Shown here one piece after another: positions 8,119 to 15,684 of a stretch of 57,383 bases of DNA. The position numbers and the translations under genes were made by a program. Position 1 is the stretch's first letter; each line of letters opens with the position of its first letter. Under the pieces are notes generated by a model. The model saw only the letters and a program-made list of their open reading frames with translations, ran no database searches and was not told the DNA's origin. Source of the DNA: a virus. The DNA is taken from the IMG/VR virus record IMGVR_UViG_3300032299_000921, positions 1 to 57,383 of that record; one strand, given 5' to 3'.

Positions 8119-8420
8119 ATATTGGAATACCTAGTTCAAATATTGACTTAAGAAGAGTACTTATAAGTCTAAGGGAAGATTTATTGATTAGGAGATTGAG
8201 GTTTGCAAATAACTTCACAATTAACGCAACTAACGTAATTGTACCTAGTCTTAAATCTCCCTTTGATTTATGGTATGAGAATGGTGATATTCTTTTGAAA
8301 ACATTTCATACTAAAAAGAAGTACAGAGTTCCTTGTGAATTTGAGTCCAATATGATTTCAGAAAAAACTATTGAAATTATATACAGATTGCTAGAACATT
8401 TAGAAATTAACCAACCCTAA
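8067..8420 (+). CDS. Hypothetical protein at the end of the rightward arm
   Basis: The frame from the ATG at 8067 encodes 117 aa and overlaps the polymerase gene by 52 nt. An alternative TTG at 7947, preceded by AAAGGAGG, would give 157 aa but overlap PolB by 172 nt; I prefer the ATG. The product is basic and helical, with an Arg/Leu-rich middle and no recognised domain. Its stop lies 14 nt inside the 3' end of the convergent terminase gene, leaving no room for a terminator between the two arms. Confidence 0.55.
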   Translation: MQKTDRDDRTIAENALLNIGIPSSNIDLRRVLISLREDLLIRRLRFANNFTINATNVIVPSLKSPFDLWYENGDILLKTFHTKKKYRVPCEFESNMISEKTIEIIYRLLEHLEINQP

Positions 8421-10221
8421 CTTTCTGCCAAACTCTTATGTATCTACCATTTACAAATTTTAAAACTGGTATTTCTTTTGACAAAATAGTTTGTGGTTTG
8501 TTCTTCTCTGACTTCTTTACAATGTTCTTGTGCATTATCTCACAAGCCACCATAGCATCTGCTAAGTCCGTATTCTCAATCAAGTAGTTCTTCAAGTCTG
8601 TTATGACATCAATAAACCAAATATCATCGCAGTAGGCATTAAGGTAATCAATTAAATAAGTATTGCCTCGCTCTGCGGTGATATCGTTTTTATAATATCC
8701 TATGGAGTCATCGTCCTTGAAAAATCCCTTACCCAAGAAGATTGGTTTCTTGGCCAACAGATGCAGTTTACCAGCGTCTTTATACTTTTGTTTTACAACA
8801 CCACCACGGTTAATCTCAATCATTGCAATTGCGTTGTTATAATACTCTTGCATAAGTATCATATTCTTTACAATTATATCTGGGTCTGAGTCCCTTTCTG
8901 CATAGTGGGCTACATATCGATTCGTGTCGATATCTTTAATTACAATTCCTTGTTTAGACCCATCCCCCATATTTTTAGAGTTAAAAGGAATAGGGTCAAT
9001 ACCTGCAATGTAGGTATGCCCATCTCTTGGTTCTTCCAAGAAAAACATCTGACTGGTTATGTCTGCTTTCTTTTTGATTGTTCCATCGTAGTCAAGATTT
9101 AAATACGAACGATCAATCGGAGGCCGAGTGCTTAGGATAATCCTTTCTTGGTTATCCAACTTGGTCATAATGTGTTTCGGAAATGCTCCGTGACCAGCAA
9201 CAGAAAACACCTCATTGATTTCCAATGGGTACTGCTTGATAAATGAATTGAGGTAAGACTTATCTTCTAGCTTATCTAGCGTCTCCCTTGTCTTCATAAT
9301 CCACTCAGTTGCAGCTTTCTCATCGCTGTGACCATTAGGGCAAAAGTTCAGAATTTTGCCAGTTTCTTTCCCATTTTTGTCTAATTCGGGTGCTTCCATA
9401 ATCCCTTGATTACCAGGGAGAAAGAGGGTGAGTATCTTTAATTCTTCGGCATTTTCCCACAAAGTTTTGGCTAATTTCTGGCCAATTGAAGTAGCCTCCC
9501 CGGCACTTCCTCCAATGACAATTGGAGCAACCTTTACGAAGCCCGACTTGGTACTTGCCTGAGCAGATTTGTAAACCTTATCTGCCTTGGGATGGAGCAT
9601 ACACTCGTCTATAAAAACGTGCATTGCACGATACGCCTCAAATGCTGTTGGAGTATCTACGGTCTCCTTAGTAATGATTTGAGAGTCCAAACCAGTAACA
9701 CGACCTGTCTTTGTATCTCTTCGCCCAAGGTGTAAATAACCTTCTTGTCTAGTTGATACAATACCAGGCCGAGCGTAATCATCAAATTCATCATATACTA
9801 CACGAAGTTTATCTTTAAATAATGCTTCAAGACGTTTCTTGTCTGCCGATGTAATCAAGGATGTTGATCCTGGATTGGTCATTGCAATCCACATCGGAAT
9901 AATTCCCCCAAATATAAACGACAAACCTACCTCACGCCTCTTTGTTATAAACAAATCGTGATTGGTTCGTCTTGCTTCTAGGTATCCGTTATAGATTAAA
10001 TCATCTATATCTCGCCAAAACGGTCTTTTTTTGAAACCTCTGGCGTCTTTTACGAACCCTTGGGTCAGAGCGTAGTAGTGAGGCCCAACCAAACCAAAAC
10101 GACCCTCTACCCAATACTCTTTCTCCTTTCCCCACCAAAGTTCTTTCTCCTTTTGGGTTGCGTTCGGGTTTAGACCATGTTTCGAAAACCATTTTTCGTA
10201 TTCAAATTTGGATGCCTTCAT
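8407..10221 (-). CDS. terL: Terminase large subunit
   Basis: The 604-aa protein has the two-domain terminase layout. The ATPase part has a Walker A-like segment TKRREVGLSF (93-102), lacking the classical GKT but like those of phage terminases with basic P-loops, and Walker B HVFIDE near 200. The nuclease part has Asp in AGIDPI near 406, Glu in MIEINRGG near 468 and Asp in TDLADAM near 553, as expected for an RNase H-fold headful or site-specific cutter. It is the last gene of the leftward arm, unusually far from portal (42 kb along the transcript direction), and starts in an ATGA overlap with a candidate small subunit. Confidence 0.92.
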   Translation of the reverse strand: MKASKFEYEKWFSKHGLNPNATQKEKELWWGKEKEYWVEGRFGLVGPHYYALTQGFVKDARGFKKRPFWRDIDDLIYNGYLEARRTNHDLFITKRREVGLSFIFGGIIPMWIAMTNPGSTSLITSADKKRLEALFKDKLRVVYDEFDDYARPGIVSTRQEGYLHLGRRDTKTGRVTGLDSQIITKETVDTPTAFEAYRAMHVFIDECMLHPKADKVYKSAQASTKSGFVKVAPIVIGGSAGEATSIGQKLAKTLWENAEELKILTLFLPGNQGIMEAPELDKNGKETGKILNFCPNGHSDEKAATEWIMKTRETLDKLEDKSYLNSFIKQYPLEINEVFSVAGHGAFPKHIMTKLDNQERIILSTRPPIDRSYLNLDYDGTIKKKADITSQMFFLEEPRDGHTYIAGIDPIPFNSKNMGDGSKQGIVIKDIDTNRYVAHYAERDSDPDIIVKNMILMQEYYNNAIAMIEINRGGVVKQKYKDAGKLHLLAKKPIFLGKGFFKDDDSIGYYKNDITAERGNTYLIDYLNAYCDDIWFIDVITDLKNYLIENTDLADAMVACEIMHKNIVKKSEKNKPQTILSKEIPVLKFVNGRYIRVWQKVRVG

Positions 10222-10565
10222 TTCCTTTGTGATACACGATCCAAGAATCCACCTTCGTCCTCTATGTTATCATCTTCGGGGTAGGCTTCTAGTTTCGCTA
10301 ATTTCAAACTCTTATTAATTTTATCTCCTGCTTGGAGTAATTGAAATAGACCCTTCTGATATGGGTCATCGAGGTCGAGCATTTCATCCCGGACCTTCTG
10401 CATCAATTGTTTAGATGCTGAGACTAGAGTAGCATAAAAGTCTTTCGCAGGATCAAAACCTTGAACCTGGAGTTTCTCGATGGCTTCGGCCTCAGAAATA
10501 TTATTTGCTTTTAGGTACTCCGAGAGTTTCTCTAAGCTCGTTAATTTTTCGCTTTTGGTCTTCAA
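10218..10565 (-). CDS. Candidate small terminase subunit
   Basis: A 115-aa acidic, mostly helical protein whose stop overlaps the TerL start (ATGA). Placement immediately before TerL, the size, and a predicted helical core (EKLSEYLKANNISEAEAIEK near the N-terminus) fit a small terminase subunit, but no DNA-binding helix-turn-helix is obvious. The 5' end overlaps the preceding small frame by 65 nt, so the true start may be internal. The function is inferred from neighbourhood. Confidence 0.6.
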   Translation of the reverse strand: MKTKSEKLTSLEKLSEYLKANNISEAEAIEKLQVQGFDPAKDFYATLVSASKQLMQKVRDEMLDLDDPYQKGLFQLLQAGDKINKSLKLAKLEAYPEDDNIEDEGGFLDRVSQRK

Positions 10566-10689
10566 TTTCTTTTTGTGTTTTGTTTGCTTCGATTGGGTTT
10601 CCTACTGCTGAGTAATACTCACACCAAGAAATTAATTTCTGAAGTTCGATAACTTCTTGTTCAATTATTTGTTTATTGCTTTTAGCCAT
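10501..10689 (-). CDS. Small coiled-coil protein upstream of the terminase genes
   Basis: This 62-aa frame is almost entirely helical and highly charged (Glu, Lys, Gln), with heptad-like spacing suggesting a short coiled coil. It overlaps the upstream gene by 25 nt and the candidate small-terminase frame by 65 nt. It is not recognised; it may be the N-terminal partner in a split or two-part small terminase, which is speculation. Confidence 0.5.
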   Translation of the reverse strand: MAKSNKQIIEQEVIELQKLISWCEYYSAVGNPIEANKTQKEIEDQKRKINELRETLGVPKSK

Positions 10690-11036
10690 AATTCTAAATC
10701 AAAATTTGATAAATCACCTTCTGTGATTGGTTCTCCCAAAGATAAGTAAAATCTGCAAATATTCCCTAGAGTAAATAACTGCTCTCTAGTGGCAGTATTC
10801 TTAAACTTATGGTCATCATCAAGCCCTCCAATAAGAGCCAAATGTATTTCATTTCCGGGACAATAATCTAGAACGTAAAGATTTCCATTTGGACAAATGC
10901 AATGGGTAAAAAGAGGAGTTCTTTCAAGCCCACCAACATGATACTTCTCAGAGGTAAATTTTACCTTACCTTTTTCGTGCGAGTGAACATCACCAACTCT
11001 TAAATTTTTCTTGCTATATGTCCAATAGAGTTTCAT
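10665..11036 (-). CDS. Hypothetical protein
   Basis: The 123-aa product is His- and Cys-containing (HSHEKG near residue 18, HCICPNG near 45, DYCPGNE near 57), which could support metal binding, but I do not recognise the family. It overlaps its upstream neighbour by 4 nt and its downstream one by 25 nt, consistent with co-translation. There is no signal peptide or membrane helix. Confidence 0.6.
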   Translation of the reverse strand: MKLYWTYSKKNLRVGDVHSHEKGKVKFTSEKYHVGGLERTPLFTHCICPNGNLYVLDYCPGNEIHLALIGGLDDDHKFKNTATREQLFTLGNICRFYLSLGEPITEGDLSNFDLELWLKAINK

Positions 11037-11254
11037 TCTCTTTGGTATGATATGATTAATTTATTCAAATAGAATTCTGCTTTCTTCAGATCTTCTATTC
11101 CATTCTTGTGTTCAAATCTCCACAAGTATTTTTGAATGTTTCCTTTGAGGTATCCTACAAATTGCTCTTTGGTCATAGATGCCTCAATTGCTTCTAGACA
11201 TTCTACACTTCCTTGATTGTAATGCTTTGGTTTGTTTACTACGTCAAAACTCAT
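11033..11254 (-). CDS. DUF3310-like small protein
   Basis: The 73-aa protein has the hallmarks of the DUF3310 phage family: NKPKHYNQG near the N-terminus, GNIQKYLWRFEHKNG in the middle and EDLKKAEFYLNKL at the end. These proteins are often annotated as phage nucleotide-kinase-like, but the biochemical role is not established. ATGA overlaps join it to the genes on both sides. Confidence 0.82.
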   Translation of the reverse strand: MSFDVVNKPKHYNQGSVECLEAIEASMTKEQFVGYLKGNIQKYLWRFEHKNGIEDLKKAEFYLNKLIISYQRE

Positions 11255-11694
11255 TTTTTAAATTCATTAGGTGGCACAAATATACATAATTCTTTGGGTA
11301 CTCGATAGAAATTATCAAATCCTTTACGATCTTGAGTGAAAATTCTAACCTTTTCCTTATAATTTTCGTTGAATATAATATTCGATTTGCAAAAGATTGC
11401 AGCATTAGTTTCCTTGCAGATAATCACATACCAAAAGGGAGTTTCTTTCCATTTCTCCTTACGTTGTAGGAATGAGACCGATTCAAAAGGGAAGTCTTCA
11501 CGAGTAGTCCATTGTCTCCTAGACTTCATTTCTACCTCCCAATAGTATTTAATACCATTGCGTTCCGAAAAGAAATCAATACCATAGATGTCACAATTCT
11601 CCGAAATATTGTGACCAACAGAACGCAAAAATGCCATAAGTAATTCCTTACCTACGGCATCATTATCATCAAACGATTTTTGATTGAATTTCAA
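11251..11694 (-). CDS. Possible PD-(D/E)XK nuclease-fold protein
   Basis: The 147-aa protein contains IYGIDFFSERNG followed by YYWEVEMK (around residues 36-58), the D...ExK spacing typical of restriction-endonuclease-fold enzymes, with preceding helices. No recognition domain is evident and no cognate methyltransferase is adjacent (the orphan one lies about 11 kb away). It could be a Holliday-junction or repair-type nuclease, or a catalytically altered relative. The motif is short, so the assignment is moderate. Confidence 0.5.
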   Translation of the reverse strand: MKFNQKSFDDNDAVGKELLMAFLRSVGHNISENCDIYGIDFFSERNGIKYYWEVEMKSRRQWTTREDFPFESVSFLQRKEKWKETPFWYVIICKETNAAIFCKSNIIFNENYKEKVRIFTQDRKGFDNFYRVPKELCIFVPPNEFKK

Positions 11695-12125
11695 TTTCTA
11701 AACCTATAGACGAGAATCATTCCTATAAGGCAAGACACTACTAGATACCACCAATTAAAATGTTCTTTGGTAATGACTGGACCTGGAACTTTTACTTCAA
11801 AAGGTATTGTATCTCTGAGTTGTATTGTATCTGGTTTTACTCGTAAAAAAATACGATCTCCTTTTTTATACACAACAACTTTTTTTGTTTCGTAAGTGGT
11901 ATCGTGTTTGAAAATAAATGAATCCCTATACTCAGGAACTGGAACTTTTATCTGCTTGATAATCGTATCTCTTATGACTACGGTATCTGTGCTGCAAAGT
12001 TCTACACCATAGTGATTAACTAAACAAGCGTGTCTTCTTTGTGGGCTTCTGCAAGAAACTGCAAGAACAAGTATTAATACATAGAAGAACAAAAGTGTTA
12101 ATGCTGTTTTTTTTGTTTTATTCAT
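11691..12125 (-). CDS. Probable unimolecular spanin (lipoprotein with C-terminal membrane helix)
   Basis: The 144-aa product starts with a positively charged signal peptide and a lipobox LAVSC with Cys25 as the likely lipidated residue, so it should reach the outer membrane. The middle is predominantly beta-strand-like, with alternating Val/Ile/Thr and several prolines, and the last 20 residues form a transmembrane helix (WWYLVVSCLIGMILVYRF) ending in Arg. This N-lipid plus C-terminal-helix layout is that of unimolecular spanins such as T1 gp11, which fuse inner and outer membranes at lysis. A TATATTTG element ends 4 nt before the ATG, and a terminator separates it from the RNR gene. Confidence 0.68.
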   Translation of the reverse strand: MNKTKKTALTLLFFYVLILVLAVSCRSPQRRHACLVNHYGVELCSTDTVVIRDTIIKQIKVPVPEYRDSFIFKHDTTYETKKVVVYKKGDRIFLRVKPDTIQLRDTIPFEVKVPGPVITKEHFNWWYLVVSCLIGMILVYRFRN

Positions 12126-12129
12126 AGTG

Positions 12130-12150
12130 CAAATATAAGGTTAAACCTTG
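12130..12150 (-). promoter_or_regulatory. Promoter with operator-like inverted repeat before the spanin gene
   Basis: On the minus strand TATATTTG (12130-12137) ends 4 nt before the ATG. Directly upstream and partly overlapping lies AAGGTT-T-AACCTT, a perfect inverted repeat that could be an operator. No second copy of this palindrome was found by eye. Confidence 0.45.
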
Positions 12151-12169
12151 CAATATTGTTACAAAAAAA

Positions 12170-12194
12170 TTGAGGCCACAAAATGCGACCTCAA
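12170..12194 (-). terminator. Intrinsic terminator after the RNR gene
   Basis: Leftward, TTGAGGTCGCA pairs with TGTGGCCTCAA (11 bp with two G-U pairs, loop TTT) and is followed by a run of seven T. It closes the mazG-RNR unit and separates it from the spanin promoter. Confidence 0.8.
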
Positions 12195-12234
12195 CTTTAC
12201 CTAAACAAATCAGAATGGAAAATGAAAAAACAAC

Positions 12235-12283
12235 GTAACAAATATATGTTAAATTTGTTACAATTTTTCGGATTTTTTCCGAA
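12235..12283. other. Two further hairpins between RNR stop and terminator
   Basis: GTAACAAAT (12235-12243) pairs with ATTTGTTAC (12253-12261), and TTCGGA (12267-12272) pairs with TCCGAA (12278-12283). A leftward TATATTTG lies within the first hairpin (12240-12247). Together with the terminator this makes three hairpins within 115 nt after the RNR gene; they may stabilise the mRNA end or mark a small RNA. Confidence 0.5.
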
Positions 12284-12288
12284 TCGCC

Positions 12289-14145
12289 TTATGAAATCTC
12301 GCAAGCTCCACCAGCACACGCTGCTTCACCTGCCAAGTTTGTGTTGTCGTTGGTTTCGACAATATTTGCGACATTGATTCCCTTTAAAGACTTTGATAAT
12401 TCTAAGTACTTAGCCTCATCGATTTCCTCAAAAGGAGTCTGCTGATAAGATCCTAAATCTTGTGGCATAAAGGAGAGACCATTGTAGTGATTCTGATTTT
12501 CCCACAACCATTCGCCCACCATTCCCCAATCGTTTGGTTTCATAGTAACGGTAGCAGATACGTTGTGTGTATTCTCACCATAGATGTGACCAGGCTTAAT
12601 CCATTTCTCGTGGAGTAACTTTACCCTGTCTAAGAATTCAATTGCTGATTCTGAGCCCCTTGTCAAAGCACCTTTAGGAGCAGCAATAGGAACAGAAACA
12701 TAGGCTTCTCTTGAATCAGAAACGCTATCTTCTAATAAGTCTAGATGATTGATATATAGATAAGTGTACAACGCTTCACTCTTACCTACACGCATTCTAC
12801 GAATGTAGTACTCAGAGTGCCAAGGATGTACTCCAGAAGAGCATCCAAGAACAATCGATGCAGTTCCCGATGGCTTAATCGTTGTGATTCTCGCTGACTC
12901 ATTAATTCCGATGGTATTTGCTACGAATTTATTCGTGCGAACGGCCGCCTCTGCTGCTTCTGACAAATCAAGGTTAAGAACAACTCCGGACGCTATTCCG
13001 GTCATACTAACACCCAACAAAGCCTCACGTTCAGTTACTTCTTTCCATTCGGGTCTCAGATAATGGAAATCTGTATAAGATGCTTGTAGTGTTCCAATGA
13101 ATGCGGCACTCTCTGCTCTCTGTTCTAAATCAAATTGATCAACTATGTCTGACGCATTGATTTCTACTAGATTACAGAATTGGAATGAGTTCAAACTGAT
13201 TTCTGCACAAGGATTTGTTCCGAGTTCTAGGTCGTTTGTAAACAAGAATCCAGGCTCTCCGGCATTGCTAAGTTCTACTTTCTTCCAAAGATCCAAGAAC
13301 ATACCTTTGGATACAGCACCATTGCGTAAAATCTTTACAGAGTTATTTGCTCTACCTCGCTGTGGGTTTGTTTCATACCATTTTCCAGATTTGCAAGTAA
13401 GCATATCCTCGTCATCGTAATCGAACAAAGCAATCATTGCTGATCTGCGAATACCTCCAGCCAAAACTGCATTTGCAATGTGACATAGAATATCGTGGCA
13501 CTCCAATGATGATAGTTGTTCTCCGTCTTTCTTACGTTCAAGGATTGCTTCTAGGTGTGCCAGACAAAGTTTCAATGGCTCAGGACCTGGAGCAACACCA
13601 CCACTTGTGATTAGTCTCTCTCCTTTTGCACGGATAGAACGGAAATCAAAGTTGGGTTTCCAAGAACTGAGACCGAAGTAAGACTTCATCAATACCTTTA
13701 CAGCATCGGCCCATCCCTCGATATTATCGGGAATTAAGAACCTCCTTTGTTTCGTAGGTTTAGATATTGCAGGAAGTTTGTTAATGTGGTTACGGCTGAC
13801 GCTATAACCAACTCCAGTTCCTGAAAGCAAGAGGAACATAGTCTCATTAAAGGCCCTATAATCATCAATGTGAAGATAACTACAGTTAAAAAGACGAGCA
13901 TTATTAACTTCAATGGGCTTACCACTAAATTGCAGAGACCGCATTGAAGGGAGAACTTTCTTTTCAAATACCAATTCATAATTTGTTCTGATTAATGTTT
14001 CTAAATTTGGAAACTTACGAATGTGCATCTCCATGTTGCGAGTCACTAATTCTTCCCAAGTTTCTCTTCTAAATTTACTATCGATGTATTTAGCATATTT
14101 ACTCCATACAACGATGTCCGATAGAATTTCGTGATTTACTTCCAT
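12289..14145 (-). CDS. nrdJ: Adenosylcobalamin-dependent (class II) ribonucleotide reductase
   Basis: The 618-aa enzyme reduces ribonucleotides using cobalamin. Supporting segments include GTGVGYSVSRNHI near 110, the Cys-containing ECHDILCHIANAV near 215, NPCAEISL near 312 (radical/substrate site), KPSGTASIVLGCSSG near 428, and a C-terminal redox pair CAGGACEIS (Cys610 and Cys615). The pattern fits monomeric triphosphate reductases of the Lactobacillus leichmannii type, somewhat shorter than the 739-aa prototype. It lies 2 nt downstream of the MazG gene, and the pair ends at strong hairpins. Lack of a small-subunit gene agrees with class II. Activity would depend on host B12 supply. Confidence 0.9.
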   Translation of the reverse strand: MEVNHEILSDIVVWSKYAKYIDSKFRRETWEELVTRNMEMHIRKFPNLETLIRTNYELVFEKKVLPSMRSLQFSGKPIEVNNARLFNCSYLHIDDYRAFNETMFLLLSGTGVGYSVSRNHINKLPAISKPTKQRRFLIPDNIEGWADAVKVLMKSYFGLSSWKPNFDFRSIRAKGERLITSGGVAPGPEPLKLCLAHLEAILERKKDGEQLSSLECHDILCHIANAVLAGGIRRSAMIALFDYDDEDMLTCKSGKWYETNPQRGRANNSVKILRNGAVSKGMFLDLWKKVELSNAGEPGFLFTNDLELGTNPCAEISLNSFQFCNLVEINASDIVDQFDLEQRAESAAFIGTLQASYTDFHYLRPEWKEVTEREALLGVSMTGIASGVVLNLDLSEAAEAAVRTNKFVANTIGINESARITTIKPSGTASIVLGCSSGVHPWHSEYYIRRMRVGKSEALYTYLYINHLDLLEDSVSDSREAYVSVPIAAPKGALTRGSESAIEFLDRVKLLHEKWIKPGHIYGENTHNVSATVTMKPNDWGMVGEWLWENQNHYNGLSFMPQDLGSYQQTPFEEIDEAKYLELSKSLKGINVANIVETNDNTNLAGEAACAGGACEIS

Positions 14146-14147
14146 AA

Positions 14148-14546
14148 TTAAAATTTCTTTCCGTGTTTGTAGCCACGCAATGAATTGTACTTCATTTTCA
14201 ACTCTATGTGCTTCTCAAGGTCAATACCCAAACCTCCGCACAAATCAAATAGACGAATAGCAACGTCTGCTACTTCGTCTTCAAAAGAAGATTTTACAGC
14301 CTCTTCAAATTTGTGCTTCCATTCTAACGTATGAAGTAAAAATTCTTCATCACTAGAATCCAATTCTAAATCTCTGCGTAATTCATTTGCTGCAATTGAA
14401 TCGCAACGATAATCTTTGCGTAAAGCTTCTTGTGCTTCTGCTAATTCAGATACAATTAACATCAACATTTCTGACACATTTCTCTCTGTGTCCCAAAAGC
14501 CTTTTTCTTTGGCTGTTCCGTGTGCTTGTGCTATTAAATTTTTCAT
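14148..14546 (-). CDS. MazG-like nucleotide pyrophosphohydrolase
   Basis: The 132-aa protein carries the MazG-type helical signature: EKGFW near 14, LIVSELAEAQEALR (30-43) and the metal-binding FEDEVADVAIRLFDL near 91-105. Such enzymes hydrolyse nucleoside triphosphates and are common in phages, where roles in nucleotide-pool cleaning or alarmone control have been proposed. It precedes the ribonucleotide reductase by 2 nt, a natural nucleotide-metabolism pair. TATATTTG lies 8 nt before the ATG, with a TTG 21 nt further upstream, so this is a likely promoter. Confidence 0.85.
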   Translation of the reverse strand: MKNLIAQAHGTAKEKGFWDTERNVSEMLMLIVSELAEAQEALRKDYRCDSIAANELRRDLELDSSDEEFLLHTLEWKHKFEEAVKSSFEDEVADVAIRLFDLCGGLGIDLEKHIELKMKYNSLRGYKHGKKF

Positions 14547-14554
14547 AAGGGCTA

Positions 14555-14586
14555 CAAATATAATCTGAGCCCCAATGAAAAAGCAA
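14555..14586 (-). promoter_or_regulatory. Promoter for the mazG-RNR unit
   Basis: On the minus strand TTG and TATATTTG (14555-14562) are 21 nt apart, and the ATG follows 8 nt after the -7 element. A copy of the dispersed GAGNCCC motif (14567-14573) lies in the spacer. Confidence 0.55.
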
Positions 14587-14587
14587 A

Positions 14588-14890
14588 TTAATTTTTCTTT
14601 TTCTTTGACCGATTTATCGGTATAGATATCCCACCCTTTATTTCGTAATTAGAAAATTTTCCATACTCATCTTTACCTCTAAAACCAGAAGCGGAAACAG
14701 AACCTCTTTTGCCAATTTTCATAGAAACTCCACCGCCAACTTCTGATTGTTTAATACCTCCAGAACCAAATGCATAAGAGTCAAATTTAGGTTGTTTGTA
14801 ACCGCTAGCTACATTTTTGTACACCGATGGATTGATTGGAGGGTTTGCACGCTCTTTCATGTATTCCATCATTGATTTTTTCTTAGACAT
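14588..14890 (-). CDS. Small basic Gly/Ser-rich protein
   Basis: The 100-aa product has a Lys-rich start and end and a Gly/Ser-rich middle (around residues 40-85) with strand-like repeats; it is not recognised. It is the last of a block of very basic small proteins between the lysis cluster and the nucleotide-metabolism genes, separated from its upstream neighbour by 2 nt. A virion or DNA-associated role is possible from composition only. Confidence 0.65.
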   Translation of the reverse strand: MSKKKSMMEYMKERANPPINPSVYKNVASGYKQPKFDSYAFGSGGIKQSEVGGGVSMKIGKRGSVSASGFRGKDEYGKFSNYEIKGGISIPINRSKKKKN

Positions 14891-14892
14891 AA

Positions 14893-15168
14893 TTATTTTT
14901 TAGTTGATTTTCCGTTTCTGCCGTTACGAGCACGATTTGCAGAACTCTTTTCAAGCACCATACTGCCTGACTTTGTGTGACTTAGGTCAACGCCATTAGA
15001 ATGACGCTTACCATAAATTTTTCTTTGACGTGCTTCACGATTTAACTCAACACGTTTGGCAACCTGATTGGGTCGGTTGTTATATTCTTTCTGAGTAGTA
15101 TAGTCTCTACCCGTAGCTTTGTTTGAACTAGCTCTTTTATTCTTACCAACGATCTTATTCTTTGCCAT
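14893..15168 (-). CDS. Small very basic conserved phage protein
   Basis: I take the ATG at 15168 (91 aa), one base after the stop of the upstream gene; a longer in-frame start at 15189 would overlap that gene. The product is rich in Lys, Arg and Asn, with RDYTTQKEYNNRPNQ in the N-terminal half and a central RVELNREARQRKIYG segment, a layout I associate with small conserved phage proteins of unknown function. The high positive charge suggests nucleic-acid contact. Confidence 0.65.
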   Translation of the reverse strand: MAKNKIVGKNKRASSNKATGRDYTTQKEYNNRPNQVAKRVELNREARQRKIYGKRHSNGVDLSHTKSGSMVLEKSSANRARNGRNGKSTKK

Positions 15169-15169
15169 A

Positions 15170-15547
15170 TTACTTACGAAATTTAGCAACTTTTTTTGCT
15201 ATCGACTTTGGTTGAGCCACAAACTGCTTTCCGGCAGCATTACCTTTTGCCTTTGCTCTATTTGTCGCTGCTTTCTCACCGCTAGACAAACTACTCCACG
15301 CCTTATCTGGTAAGTACCTTTTCTTACCTTCGGATTTAGATCCATCTGAGGTTCTCCATTTCTGATCCCCCCACTTCTTTAATTTGTTGTCTGATGATTT
15401 TGCACCAGAGTAGCCACCACCCTTCTCCTTGTAGATTTTTGTAGCCAATTGCATGGCACGAGCGGAATGCTTTCCACCCATCTTGGCCTTGGCTTGTGAC
15501 TTGGCTTTCTCCCAAAGAGAAGGATTGGTTTTCTTGGCTACGCTCAT
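15170..15547 (-). CDS. DUF5872-like basic protein
   Basis: The 125-aa protein contains the recognisable run of motifs KMGGKHSARAMQLA, IYKEKGGGYSG, KKWGDQKWRTSDG, RYLPDKAWSSLS and GKQFVAQP, in order. I associate these with DUF5872/DUF6321-type proteins found in many phages and giant viruses; the function is not known. It is strongly basic. Its start overlaps the stop of the 41-aa gene upstream (TAATG). Confidence 0.78.
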   Translation of the reverse strand: MSVAKKTNPSLWEKAKSQAKAKMGGKHSARAMQLATKIYKEKGGGYSGAKSSDNKLKKWGDQKWRTSDGSKSEGKKRYLPDKAWSSLSSGEKAATNRAKAKGNAAGKQFVAQPKSIAKKVAKFRK

Positions 15548-15672
15548 TACTTCTTCTTGGCTGTTTTCTTAGCCATCATTTTCTTAGCCATCATAGCTTT
15601 AGCCATTGGCTTTTCCATCATCTTACCAGCCTTAGGCATCGCCTTACCGCTAGCTTTTTTTCCGTACATCAT
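15547..15672 (-). CDS. 41-aa Lys/Met-rich protein, short paralogue of its upstream neighbour
   Basis: The ORF is 41 codons with almost only Lys, Met, Ala and Gly. Its first 17 residues (MMYGKKASGKAMPKAGK) match the start of the gene at 15685-15990 (MLYGKKTSGKMMSKAGK), and the DNA upstream, including TATATTTG 3 nt before the ATG, is duplicated too. It ends in TAATG with the next gene. The duplicated start plus coupled stop make it likely real despite its size. The extreme basicity suggests DNA or RNA binding. Confidence 0.65.
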   Translation of the reverse strand: MMYGKKASGKAMPKAGKMMEKPMAKAMMAKKMMAKKTAKKK

Positions 15673-15675
15673 ATA

Positions 15676-15683
15676 CAAATATA
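15676..15683 (-). promoter_or_regulatory. -7 element TATATTTG of the 41-aa gene
   Basis: TATATTTG ends 3 nt before the ATG at 15672. The same sequence with surrounding AATAATTA is repeated at 15994-16001 before the paralogous gene. Transcription from it would give a leaderless mRNA. Confidence 0.5.
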
Positions 15684-15684
15684 A

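Noticed and set aside
12183-12377. A 64-codon plus-strand ORF over the RNR 3' end
   Set aside because: It runs across the terminator hairpins and into the antisense of RNR; composition does not look like a real protein.
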